Position numbers and translations under genes: made by a program. This document shows, one piece after another, positions 52,915-60,871 of a stretch of 64,000 nt of DNA. Origin of the DNA: G963663525 sp963663525 (lineage in GTDB: Bacteria > Myxococcota_A > SURF-8 > G963663525); the NCBI GenBank assembly GCA_963663525.2, contig CAXXHC010000004.1, forward strand, positions 1,240,001 to 1,304,000, read 5' to 3'. The notes under the pieces were generated by a model that saw only the letters and a list, made by a program, of their open reading frames with translations, searched no databases and had not been told where the DNA came from. How positions within the stretch are numbered: the stretch's first letter is position 1; every line of letters begins with the position of its first letter.

Positions 52915-54047
52915 TTTCCTTTTTGGTGGTCTTGTTCTTCTTTTCGATTCCTTTCGTATTCTGGCTGCTGAACGACAATCTGACCAACCGCGTGCTGGTG
53001 ATCGACAAATCCGTCCCCAATGACGAATACCGCGAACATTCCTCATTGGCCTGGACGTTGAATCACCTCAAAACATCGCCTCCTGGACGAAGCCGCCCAT
53101 GGAAAGATTACATCGATTACATCGGCTACTACCCCGAACGGGTGGACGAAAACGGCGATGCCGAAACCGAGGATCTCACCGCCAAACACTTGGAAAACAT
53201 CGACCTGTTGTTTATCGCGGATTCCTATGGTGTATACCGGCTGGATCTAGAAGGACAGCCTGAAGACCTCACCGCCTTGGACTACAGCCAGTTGATTTAC
53301 GGCGGCATGGATGACAAAGAGGTCAAGGTCATCCAGGATTTCGTGGATCGGGGTGGGGATTTCATCGCGGAATTCAATACTTTCGCCTCCCCTACCTACG
53401 GTCGGGCGCGTCGGACGCTTGAAAAAATCCTCTGGCTGAAATGGAGTGGCTGGGCAGGTCGCTTTTTCGAAGATCTCGACAACGAAGACGAAGTGCCGGA
53501 GTGGGCGCGACGCAATTACAAAAAACATTACGGAAGAGAATGGGATTTCACTGGCCGGGGCATTCTGATGGCCCACGAGGACACCCGGATTTTCGTGCTG
53601 GAAGAAGAAAAGGACATCGAATCGCGCGGACTGCGGATTTCGGTGGTGCGCCCCCACGATCCGCTGATGAAAAACGTCCTTTCCGACGTGCCTTTCTATT
53701 ACTGGTTCGATATCGTATACGCACGACCGGGTTCCGAAGTACTGGCCCGCTTCGACATGCTGGTCACCCAGAGCGGACGTGAAAAACTTAAAAAATTCAA
53801 CATTTACCACCAGTTCCCGGCCATCATTCGTGCGACGCGCAAACCGCTGGCGATCTATTTCGCTGGTGATTTCAGTGACAACAAAGTGGACGAAGGTCCG
53901 TATAACATGTTGTGGGCTTTGTATTTCAAACGTTTCCTTCGTCTGATCGACCATTACCCGGATCAGCGCGGCTTTTTCTGGGAACTTTACCTTCCGATGA
54001 TGATGAATATCTTCGACACGGAAAATTACGGGAAAGTCGAGGAATGA
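52830..54047 (+). CDS. Membrane-anchored protein with a GATase-like / DUF4350-like fold
   Basis: 405 residues. A highly charged cytoplasmic N-terminus (KRVRAKERERAKERNRAR) is followed by one membrane helix (ISFLVVLFFFSIPFVFWLL) and a periplasmic domain. Within it LLFIADSYGVYRLD, LIYGGMDDKEVKVIQDFV and GGDFIAEFNTFASP follow the amidotransferase-like pattern seen in DUF4350 and GldG-type proteins, without a catalytic cysteine. GGTGAG lies 6 bases before the ATG at 52830; no later start would keep the helix. It overlaps the glycosyltransferase gene by 85 bases and ends in an ATGA overlap with the next gene. Probably an assembly partner of the synthase. Confidence 0.8.
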   Translation: MGNDEQKRVRAKERERAKERNRARKGCLISFLVVLFFFSIPFVFWLLNDNLTNRVLVIDKSVPNDEYREHSSLAWTLNHLKTSPPGRSRPWKDYIDYIGYYPERVDENGDAETEDLTAKHLENIDLLFIADSYGVYRLDLEGQPEDLTALDYSQLIYGGMDDKEVKVIQDFVDRGGDFIAEFNTFASPTYGRARRTLEKILWLKWSGWAGRFFEDLDNEDEVPEWARRNYKKHYGREWDFTGRGILMAHEDTRIFVLEEEKDIESRGLRISVVRPHDPLMKNVLSDVPFYYWFDIVYARPGSEVLARFDMLVTQSGREKLKKFNIYHQFPAIIRATRKPLAIYFAGDFSDNKVDEGPYNMLWALYFKRFLRLIDHYPDQRGFFWELYLPMMMNIFDTENYGKVEE

Positions 54048-55363
54048 AGCCCGTTTGCGTTCCAATTCTGTGGCTGATGCCGATCCTCCTTCTTTGGAGC
54101 GGTTGCGCCACCACGCACCGCCTTTCGCTCGAAGATCGTCCTGAGTGCGCTCTTCGTGGAACCGATGAAAAGGCACGTGCGGAACGCCTGCAAGCAACGC
54201 GAGTCGAAGCCGAGCGCTGGCTGAATGTCGTAGAATATGAAGAGGATACGACCTACGACGCCACAATCCCACCGGAACCTCGCATTCTCAAACGCAAACC
54301 CGGCACTCGTTACCTGGCGCTGCTATCCTATCCCGGCCATCCCGATCCCTGGTTGAAACACCGCAGTTTCCTGTACGACGACGCACTGGCCCTGCTCTGG
54401 TATTCCTGGATCGGTGACGAAGAAACGGCCCGAGGTCTGGCCAACACCTTGATATTGCTTCAAAATGATGACGGAAGCTGGGGATTCGGCTTCGACGCCG
54501 TAGGCGACGGTTTCTACAATGCCGCTTACGTGCGTAACGGGGCGGTGGCCTGGGCTTCCTATGCCATGGCGTACTATTCTCGGAAGTATGACGACATTCA
54601 AGCTGCGGCTTCGGCGGAGTATTCCGCCTGGTACCTGACGACCCAGGCCGAATCCCACGATGGAGCCGTCAACAGGGGATTGATTCGAGGTGGGCGCGGA
54701 CGTTGGAGCGCCAATTATCTCGTCTTTTTTCCCGATGTCGAGTTTATGCCCGCCATCTCCGAACACCAGTTCGACACCCACATGGCACTTTTGCTCTCTC
54801 AGCCGGAACGCGCCCGCACTCTGGCACGCGACATCTTCTCGACTCTATGGCTTCCCCGACAATCGCGGTTTGCCGTCGCCGCCACCTTTCGGAATATCGA
54901 AAAAGGGCGGGCGCTCGACGCGTCCGGCGGATGGGGAGCCTTGTGGCTGCATTCCGTGGGAAAACGCGAACAGGCGGAAGCGAGCCTCGCCTACACGGTC
55001 GAAGCCTTCGCCACTCAGGATGCAGGTCTTTTCGGCTATCGTCCCTACCTCGATCCCATCGACGGCCCATTGACCGAGGAGTGGGAGAAGCTGATTTTCG
55101 TCGAGGGAATGTTGGGCGTCGGCATGGCGGCGTGGCGGTTGGGAAACTCCGATATCGCACACCGTACGCTGGACACCTCCGTGGAGCTGGCCTGTCTGGG
55201 AGGTCCGGGAATTCCCTATGCAAATCGGGAACTTAAAGATTTCCCCACCCGTCCTGCGGCAGCCCCGACCTTGTGGTTTTTGTTTTTGGAACGTGAAATG
55301 AGAACCGGTGAGCCGTCCCCGCCGTTCGCCGGATATCACGAATTGCGAGCAGAGGTCCCATGA
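54044..55363 (+). CDS. Lipoprotein with alpha/alpha-toroid-like repeats
   Basis: 439 residues. Signal VPILWLMPILLLWSGC ends in a lipobox. The mature part alternates helices with repeats such as DDALALLWYSWIGDEETAR, LQNDDGSWGFGF, YNAAYVRNGAVAWASYAMAYY and AGLFGYRPYLDP, resembling the alpha/alpha-barrel of glycoside hydrolases, lyases or terpenoid cyclases. No catalytic set is certain. A polysaccharide-trimming or -binding role is inferred from the operon. ATGA overlaps on both sides show tight coupling. Confidence 0.82.
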   Translation: MKPVCVPILWLMPILLLWSGCATTHRLSLEDRPECALRGTDEKARAERLQATRVEAERWLNVVEYEEDTTYDATIPPEPRILKRKPGTRYLALLSYPGHPDPWLKHRSFLYDDALALLWYSWIGDEETARGLANTLILLQNDDGSWGFGFDAVGDGFYNAAYVRNGAVAWASYAMAYYSRKYDDIQAAASAEYSAWYLTTQAESHDGAVNRGLIRGGRGRWSANYLVFFPDVEFMPAISEHQFDTHMALLLSQPERARTLARDIFSTLWLPRQSRFAVAATFRNIEKGRALDASGGWGALWLHSVGKREQAEASLAYTVEAFATQDAGLFGYRPYLDPIDGPLTEEWEKLIFVEGMLGVGMAAWRLGNSDIAHRTLDTSVELACLGGPGIPYANRELKDFPTRPAAAPTLWFLFLEREMRTGEPSPPFAGYHELRAEVP

Positions 55364-56670
55364 AACGATTCCTCGCCCTTTTACTGGGATGCCTGACAAT
55401 CGCCTCGGCTTCCACGGCGCTTGCCGCCGCCTGCCCGGATGCCCAGGAAGCCTACGACGACGAAAACTGGCTCATGGCGGAGTTTTCCGCGCGTGAGTGC
55501 CTTTCCAATGATCCCGACAATGCGGAGTTGTGGGCTCTGCTGGCCCGAAGTCTGGCTTTTCAGGAAAAATACGAGGAATCCCTGCAATGGATCGACAAAG
55601 TGCTTGCCAAATATCCGACCGATTCCGACATGCGCACCCAGCGAGTTCGCGTGCTGGCCTGGAAAGGCGATCTCGATGAAGCATGGGAGGAGGCGCAAGG
55701 CCTGAACATCAATGCGTATACCGACCCGGACACCTCCAAACTCGTTGCAAACATCGCCTTCTGGCGAAACGACTGGAAAAACGCGGTCGAGCGCTACGAC
55801 CTCTACCTCCTGCGCGTGCCGGACGACCAACTCGCCCTGCGCAATCGCGGCGTGGCGCATAAAAATCTCGGCAACAACGAGTTGGCGCGGCGGGATTTCA
55901 TTATGTTGTGCAAACTCCAGGGAAAACGCAACTGCGAATTGGACGACGACATCGAGAAGTCCGAGGCCCGTTTCGAGTTGCTGTTGCAGCCCGGTTACGT
56001 ATTTATCGAGGAGCGCAACGACGGTTGGAACGCCCTCGTCAAGCTTGATGCTCGGGTGTGGCGCACGTTGAAAATCGGCGCAAGTTCGGAATACCGTCAG
56101 CGCGATTACGGCAAGATCGTGGACGACCTCTACAACGAGATTTTCGGCTCCTACCGCTGGAAATCGGGATGGACGCTCTACGGCGCGTTGGGATTTACCG
56201 TCGATCCCGATTTCTCCCCCAACTGGTCGGCCCAGATCGAGCCGGGCTATATTTTCGACTTCGGCCTGGAACTCTACCTCAAATACTGGCGCATTCAGTT
56301 CGAAAACGAAGGCATCCACGTCATCACGCCGGGATTGATCTACTATTTCAGCATGTTCATGATTTATCCGCGCTACTATATGTCGATCGACGACGCTGGC
56401 GACATCGCCCACTCGGGAATGCTGAAACTGGGCATCTTCCCCATCGATTACCTTTCATTCTTCGTGGGCGCGGGTCTGGGAGACAAGACGGAGTACCTGG
56501 AACCAAGGCGTGGGGAACTGGACTATTATTACTTCATTCTCGCCGGAGCCGCATGGAACATCAACTGGCGGCACAAGCTGATGTTCGACTACATCTACCG
56601 CAACGAGAAAACCGACACCCAGCGCTATATCCACCACCATTTCATGCTGGGATATTCGGTGAAATTCTAA
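55360..56670 (+). CDS. TPR protein with a YaiO-type outer-membrane beta-barrel
   Basis: 436 residues. Signal peptide (LLLGCLTIASASTALAAA). Residues about 25-200 are tetratricopeptide-like (WALLARSLAFQEKYEESLQWI, RVRVLAWKGDLDEAWEEA). The C-terminal half alternates amphipathic strands (LLLQPGYVFIEE, SGWTLYGALGFTVD, LELYLKYWRI) and ends in phenylalanine (LGYSVKF), as outer-membrane barrels do. YaiO-like proteins are linked to export or outer-membrane steps of exopolysaccharides. Last gene of the operon, ATGA overlap with the lipoprotein gene. Confidence 0.88.
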   Translation: MKRFLALLLGCLTIASASTALAAACPDAQEAYDDENWLMAEFSARECLSNDPDNAELWALLARSLAFQEKYEESLQWIDKVLAKYPTDSDMRTQRVRVLAWKGDLDEAWEEAQGLNINAYTDPDTSKLVANIAFWRNDWKNAVERYDLYLLRVPDDQLALRNRGVAHKNLGNNELARRDFIMLCKLQGKRNCELDDDIEKSEARFELLLQPGYVFIEERNDGWNALVKLDARVWRTLKIGASSEYRQRDYGKIVDDLYNEIFGSYRWKSGWTLYGALGFTVDPDFSPNWSAQIEPGYIFDFGLELYLKYWRIQFENEGIHVITPGLIYYFSMFMIYPRYYMSIDDAGDIAHSGMLKLGIFPIDYLSFFVGAGLGDKTEYLEPRRGELDYYYFILAGAAWNINWRHKLMFDYIYRNEKTDTQRYIHHHFMLGYSVKF

Positions 56671-56698
56671 AAAATACCTGTTAAAACAGGAATATACA

Positions 56699-59098
56699 CT
56701 ACTGCCCCAACCACTGCCCATCCGTGGTTCGAATCAGGATTTGACCAGCTCTACCACCTGCTAAAACCTCCCCGGTAGGTAAAAGCGCGAGTTCGAACAC
56801 ATTTCCATCCGTTTCGAAACTCCAAATGTAAGGATATCTTTCATTAATGTCAGGGTAGTAATGAGTCGATATCGCGAAATAATGGTCCAGTTCCCCGGTC
56901 GCCGGGTCGTATTCATACGGTCCAGGTGCGATGATCCACCGTCCGTCGGGCATTTGGACGGCATCCTGGAGATTCACTGGACTACCGCTGTACTCGATCT
57001 GTGGAACGACCTCTTCGATGGATGTCTCCCCCTGGCCACTGATTTCCCGAATGCCCTCTTCATTGCAGAAAAACAGACGGTCGTCGTGCGTCCGGTATTG
57101 CCCTTCTTCTGGGAATTCCACATAGAGCTTGGCGGTAGCTCCTTGCAACAGGTAGAGTTGTGTGGAATCGGGTTCGTAGTAAACCATGTTGTTGACCTGA
57201 ACATACGCCTGCCCACCACAGGAAAGCAGGCGTATCGGCTTGAATTTATTGGGAAACTGGATGCCCTTCACTTCTTCCCATACCAATGGTTCCGCTTGAG
57301 GATCAGAAGTATAGTACAATCGGCTGTCCTCCCCGTATTCGTCGTAAATTCCCACTACGTAAAGGCCGCCATCGTGGACTTTCAGGACACTCCTGCCTTC
57401 GATACACTCGGAACTGGGGCCTTGGAAGCTCGACCATTCGTCGCCGATCCCATGGATCACTTCCGGTCGTTCTCCCACCACCCAGATTTCTTTTCCATCG
57501 TCGTAAAGGGCCATGGCTCCTTCGGAATCGGGATAGGCTTCTTCCCATTCATGACAATCGGTGCGTCGCATGACAGGCAGCCGAAATCCCGTAACGTGCA
57601 CCCGGAATCGGTCATCACAGGCGGTATGCACCGCCAACGAACGCACGTAAGCATGGGATTGGTAGCCCGGCAAAGCCAACAATGGATGGCGATATGCCAA
57701 CTCCCAGCGGGTTTCCCGGGGATTGTACTTGAAGTGTCCAAACGCGCCAGGAGCATAGAGGCTATCCACGCCAAGACCATCCATTGGATATGCCGCCCAG
57801 CCACCATAGCCAGTGCAGGGCCAGGTAGGCTCTATGCCTTCGAAATCTTCCATCCCCGGTCGTTTGATGAAGAAAAGAGACACCTCGTCATTTTCGAGAT
57901 GGTTGGCATAAACGCTTTTCGAACCATATACAATTCCGGTGGACCAATCTTTCCATGTTGCCAAAGGTAGACGCTCTACCAAGTCGTCAGAAGGCATATA
58001 ATTTACAATAGTTACTGAATCACTCAGCACCCCTTCCACATGAAGATTGGAACCCGCTGCGTAGAATTCACAGGTTTCTGGTTGGATTGTAACGGAATGA
58101 AGTACAGTAGTAAAATCTTCGTATGGAGCCTGCCATACAACCTCCAAAGTACCTTCTTCTTCCGTCAACCTGAAAATGGTTCCAGTCAGGATAGGATAGT
58201 CGGGACGTTTCATACTGCCAAAGAAGTAGGTTCTTCCCCCGCATTCAAACAGTCTATCCGCAGAAGTATATTTTATTTCTTCGGTAAAATCCGGCGTTTG
58301 TATCTTTTTTGCCTCATTTCCATCCCAACGACTGAAACTTTTAAACTGTCCTATGGCCCAATTCCAGACAGTTCCATTTGAGGCCACACCGAGATAGTCA
58401 GCAATATATGGACCATCAAGAGGGGGTTCATACTCGACACGCCATTTCGAATCTCCCTCAACAAAACGATAAAGAACACCTCCATCCGGTGTGCCACCAG
58501 AGGCGTACCATTCTCCATGCCCCCCCTCCACGGCCTGAAGAACTCGGACGTTATCAGGGAAAAATGTTGTTGGTTCCTCATCGGGAGGAATCAGGATAAT
58601 GTTTCCACTTCCGCTAAAAACAACGGAACCATCGTAAGAATGCTCAACTTTAGTCCATCCCCCATCGGGAAACATTCTCGGAAAATCAAGGATCCAACGG
58701 CTGAGTTTTCTTTCCGGCAGGGAGCATTCGACGCCATTGGGATATATCTGAGGATCGCTTGCCAAGCAGATTTCCGAATCGGGTTCATCGTCGTCCAATT
58801 CTTCGATGTCGGATATCTCCTCATCTTCTTCCATGCATTCCTCATCCTCTTCGGTCGATTCCGATTCTTTGTCTACGATTGAATCGAAGTCGTTATCGTC
58901 CTTGTCGAAGTGATCCACCTCTTCATCATTTGTATCCGTGAAATCTACGGCATCGAGATCACCGATAGCTTGCGTCTGGCCGCCACCGTTGCATCCCCAT
59001 CCAGTCAAGAGCAGCAACAATACAAGGAGCATAGCAGAATCCGGAAGCATCCGCATAAACGTTATGTCAGGATTGGAATGAATATCTTGACTTGACAT
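56699..59098 (-). CDS. Large lipoprotein with acidic linker and beta-propeller-like body
   Basis: 799 residues. The signal region LVLLLLLTGWGC carries a lipobox near residue 37 of the predicted start. A long Asp/Glu-rich linker (DNDFDSIVDKESESTEEDEE) of about 75 residues follows. The body is beta-rich, with repeated units like WSFETDGNVFELALLPTGE, VASNGTVWNWAIGQF and GRTYFFGSMKRP that fit a propeller of the kelch or sialidase type. The start ATG at 59098 has GGAAAG; internal ATGs lack ribosome sites. Convergent with the polysaccharide operon. Surface role likely, partner unknown. Confidence 0.8.
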   Translation of the reverse strand: MSSQDIHSNPDITFMRMLPDSAMLLVLLLLLTGWGCNGGGQTQAIGDLDAVDFTDTNDEEVDHFDKDDNDFDSIVDKESESTEEDEECMEEDEEISDIEELDDDEPDSEICLASDPQIYPNGVECSLPERKLSRWILDFPRMFPDGGWTKVEHSYDGSVVFSGSGNIILIPPDEEPTTFFPDNVRVLQAVEGGHGEWYASGGTPDGGVLYRFVEGDSKWRVEYEPPLDGPYIADYLGVASNGTVWNWAIGQFKSFSRWDGNEAKKIQTPDFTEEIKYTSADRLFECGGRTYFFGSMKRPDYPILTGTIFRLTEEEGTLEVVWQAPYEDFTTVLHSVTIQPETCEFYAAGSNLHVEGVLSDSVTIVNYMPSDDLVERLPLATWKDWSTGIVYGSKSVYANHLENDEVSLFFIKRPGMEDFEGIEPTWPCTGYGGWAAYPMDGLGVDSLYAPGAFGHFKYNPRETRWELAYRHPLLALPGYQSHAYVRSLAVHTACDDRFRVHVTGFRLPVMRRTDCHEWEEAYPDSEGAMALYDDGKEIWVVGERPEVIHGIGDEWSSFQGPSSECIEGRSVLKVHDGGLYVVGIYDEYGEDSRLYYTSDPQAEPLVWEEVKGIQFPNKFKPIRLLSCGGQAYVQVNNMVYYEPDSTQLYLLQGATAKLYVEFPEEGQYRTHDDRLFFCNEEGIREISGQGETSIEEVVPQIEYSGSPVNLQDAVQMPDGRWIIAPGPYEYDPATGELDHYFAISTHYYPDINERYPYIWSFETDGNVFELALLPTGEVLAGGRAGQILIRTTDGQWLGQ

Positions 59099-59313
59099 GG
59101 TTCTTTCCGAAAGCAATCTACAAATCGCCGGATAGTATCAAAGTTCCGATTGGGTGGAAACTCGTTCAACGTCAGTTTTGGGTCATTCTACGTTCCCCAC
59201 AAAAAGATTGTAAACTCGATTGCCGGAAATTTCAACCCCATCCGTATCGTGGAGCGGCAGCCACAATCCCACACGTGGAGGATTGCTGCAAAGTTACGGC
59301 ACAATAGCGGCAC

Positions 59314-59347
59314 AAAAAAACGACGAGTTTCGCAACTCGCCGTTTTT
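59314..59347. terminator. Bidirectional hairpin terminator
   Basis: AAAAACGACGAGTT and AACTCGCCGTTTTT pair with one internal mismatch around TCGC. A and T runs flank it on both sides. It stands immediately before the tRNA fragment. Confidence 0.8.
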
Positions 59348-59359
59348 ACAGTGAAAATC

Positions 59360-59387
59360 TGGCGGAGAGCGTGGGATTCGAACCCGC
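59360..59387 (-). other. 3' fragment of a tRNA-Ser gene (island attachment site)
   Basis: Read on the minus strand it is GCGGGTTCGAATCCCAC followed by GCTCTCCGCCA: T-arm, acceptor 3' strand, discriminator G and encoded CCA. Discriminator G73 indicates serine. Nothing to the right could form the 5' acceptor strand, anticodon arm or D arm, so the gene is truncated. One mismatch in the T stem (C against A) lies at the edge of the presumed crossover. The orientation implies that the island extends to the right of this point. Confidence 0.75.
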
Positions 59388-59577
59388 TTACGTCAAAACT
59401 TAATTAACCAAGAAATCCGCAACCTTAGCCGGTTAGTTGTTGAAATTACAAAGAAAATCGTTTTCCGCTTGGTTCCGTTTTATTTCGTCTCGTTCCATTT
59501 AATTCCAACAAAATCCGCTGAGTTTGGGCACTATTTGGGCACAAAGTTATTGACAATGGATAGAAGAAAGATCATGC

Positions 59578-59603
59578 TATCTTATAAGATATCCTTAAGG
59601 ATA
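59578..59603. promoter_or_regulatory. Two tandem perfect 14-bp palindromes, probable operator of the XRE regulator
   Basis: TATCTTATAAGATA (59578-59591) and TATCCTTAAGGATA (59590-59603) are both exact palindromes sharing their central TA. They lie 35 bases before the first gene of a two-gene operon whose second product is a helix-turn-helix protein. TTGACA at 59550-59555 is a possible -35 box, so the operators would cover or follow the -10 region. Confidence 0.7.
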
Positions 59604-59638
59604 CCCCTCCGCAACCGTTTGATTGAAAGGAAAAGACC

Positions 59639-60007
59639 ATGTATGACCAGTGGGAAATTTGGATACCTCAAAGATGGAATCAATTAATGAAAGGGAAACA
59701 TTTAACGGTACCAAATTGTTTACCTCATCCAACAGTCGTTGGCTTTTCAGAAACTAGTTTAGCAGAATACGTTGGACAATTGAAGGATTGGGTTTATCAG
59801 CTAGAAAATGGCAGCCGTTTGCATATTCATGAATTCTCAGACTGCTTAAAAATTCACATTGATAAATTTTCCCCAGAGCAAGGAGTGTTGTCTGCAATTG
59901 AACACTGGTTGCTTGAATCAAAAAGTGCCAAAGTTATTCTAGCAGGTGGAGCAATCGCTATAGGAGTTTGGTACTATTTTTCAAGAAAAAACAAAAATGA
60001 AGTCTGA
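59639..60007 (+). CDS. Small protein with C-terminal membrane anchor, partner of the XRE gene
   Basis: 122 residues. The N-terminal 90 residues are soluble and Trp-rich (MYDQWEIWIPQRWNQLM). The last 25 form a membrane helix (VILAGGAIAIGVWYYF) with a basic tail, so the body faces the cytoplasm or is tail-anchored. AAGGAAAAG lies just before the ATG. It overlaps the XRE gene by 11 bases. No family recognised. AT-rich. Confidence 0.68.
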   Translation: MYDQWEIWIPQRWNQLMKGKHLTVPNCLPHPTVVGFSETSLAEYVGQLKDWVYQLENGSRLHIHEFSDCLKIHIDKFSPEQGVLSAIEHWLLESKSAKVILAGGAIAIGVWYYFSRKNKNEV

Positions 60008-60281
60008 AGACGTGAAAAGAATTCGAGAAAGTCTTGGAATGACTCAAGCTCAACTGGCACAACTGCTTGGAGTCCACCCTTTGACCGTCTCAAAATGGGA
60101 ACGGGAAACAGAAATCACAAAGTTTCCAAACGCTCATCAACAGAATTTGCTCAAGCATTTTCTGAAAGCTTCCAAGAAAAAGCCGGATATTGGTAAAATA
60201 GCAATTGGCTTGCTTATCGGCGCTGGTGTAGCGGTGGCATTGTACGCAATTTTAAAGGCTGCAATTGAAGAAGATTGGTAG
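59997..60281 (+). CDS. XRE-type helix-turn-helix regulator with a C-terminal membrane helix
   Basis: 94 residues. Residues 3-50 form a Cro/CI-type domain (VKRIRESLGMTQAQLAQLLG and VHPLTVSKWERE). After a basic linker (KASKKKPD) the last 25 residues form a membrane helix (IAIGLLIGAGVAVALYAIL). A membrane-anchored XRE protein is unusual and fits signal-dependent release or sensing. It probably binds the palindromes at 59578-59603. Translationally coupled to the preceding gene by an 11-base overlap. Confidence 0.82.
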   Translation: MKSEDVKRIRESLGMTQAQLAQLLGVHPLTVSKWERETEITKFPNAHQQNLLKHFLKASKKKPDIGKIAIGLLIGAGVAVALYAILKAAIEEDW

Positions 60282-60548
60282 GCTTTTTGGGGTGAGGTGG
60301 GATTCGAAATTTCCTAAGCCAAATCAAAAAAGCATAAGTGCATCATAACCTTAGTATCTATCCTGTTGAAACAATGAAAGATACTTGCCCTATTCGTTAC
60401 GCTTCTTGAAGTGCTGCTCCAACGTTACCTGTAAAATGGGCACTATTGGGGCATTTAAGAAAAAGCAAAATAATGATTGTATTTTTTCTTAGAATGTGGG
60501 TTATTGATTTTTAATCATTCAAATTCTTCATTCCTTAGGAAAATAAAA
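60282..60548. other. Short AT-rich intergenic region with a second tRNA-like scrap
   Basis: GGTGGGATTCGAA near 60296-60308 resembles a tRNA T-arm on the minus strand but is too short to be certain. GGGCACTATTGGGGCA near 60437 repeats the block at 59526. It contains the promoter region for the interrupted HD-ATPase gene. Confidence 0.45.
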
Positions 60549-60871
60549 ATGCGCAAAATAATCCCAAGACCACCCGATAGTGTACTTCAAACCACTCCTT
60601 TCAAATTGCTCGAACTATCAGATAAATCTGATGGACTTTACGCAAAAGCGATTAGATTTCTTGATGCTGCAGTCCCTCTTATCGATAGCATTATTTCTGG
60701 TCCTTTTGCTCACTATACACTCCACAACCGTGACCATGCAAAGAAGCTTCTTCATTTTGCTGAATACATAATCCCAACCTCAACAGCAGAAAGAATGACT
60801 GCGTTCGAATGGCTTCTACTAATTTATTCCTCATATCTTCACGATTTAACATTGGCTTTCTCTCCGAAAGA
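60549..60871 (+). pseudogene. 5' part of the HD/Hsp90-like ATPase gene, cut by ISL3
   Basis: AGGA is 8 bases before the ATG at 60549. 107 residues of the original protein remain: HYTLHNRDHAKKLLHFA and LLLIYSSYLHDL are the first metal ligands of an HD domain. Reading continues into the insertion and stops at 60998, giving about 42 foreign residues. The remainder of the gene continues at 62384 in the same frame when the insertion and one duplicated CCGAAAGA are removed. Confidence 0.88.

Larger units (their letters stand above)
59099..59638. other. Island boundary region
   Basis: Holds a hairpin terminator (59314-59347), a tRNA-Ser 3' fragment (59360-59387), two GGCACnATnnnGGCAC blocks (near 59298 and 59526), a stretch rich in GGTTCCGTTTTATTTCG-like sequence, and tandem palindromes (59578-59603). 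It marks the passage from core genome to the AT-rich island. No coding frame is supported. Confidence 0.65.

Noticed and set aside
56671..56698. Terminator between the polysaccharide operon and the convergent lipoprotein gene
   Set aside because: CCTGTT/AACAGG forms only a 6-bp stem with a two-base loop and no T-run, too weak to call.
59360..59450. Complete tRNA gene at the island edge
   Set aside because: Only the T-arm and the acceptor 3' strand are present; no anticodon arm, D arm or 5' acceptor strand can be found.
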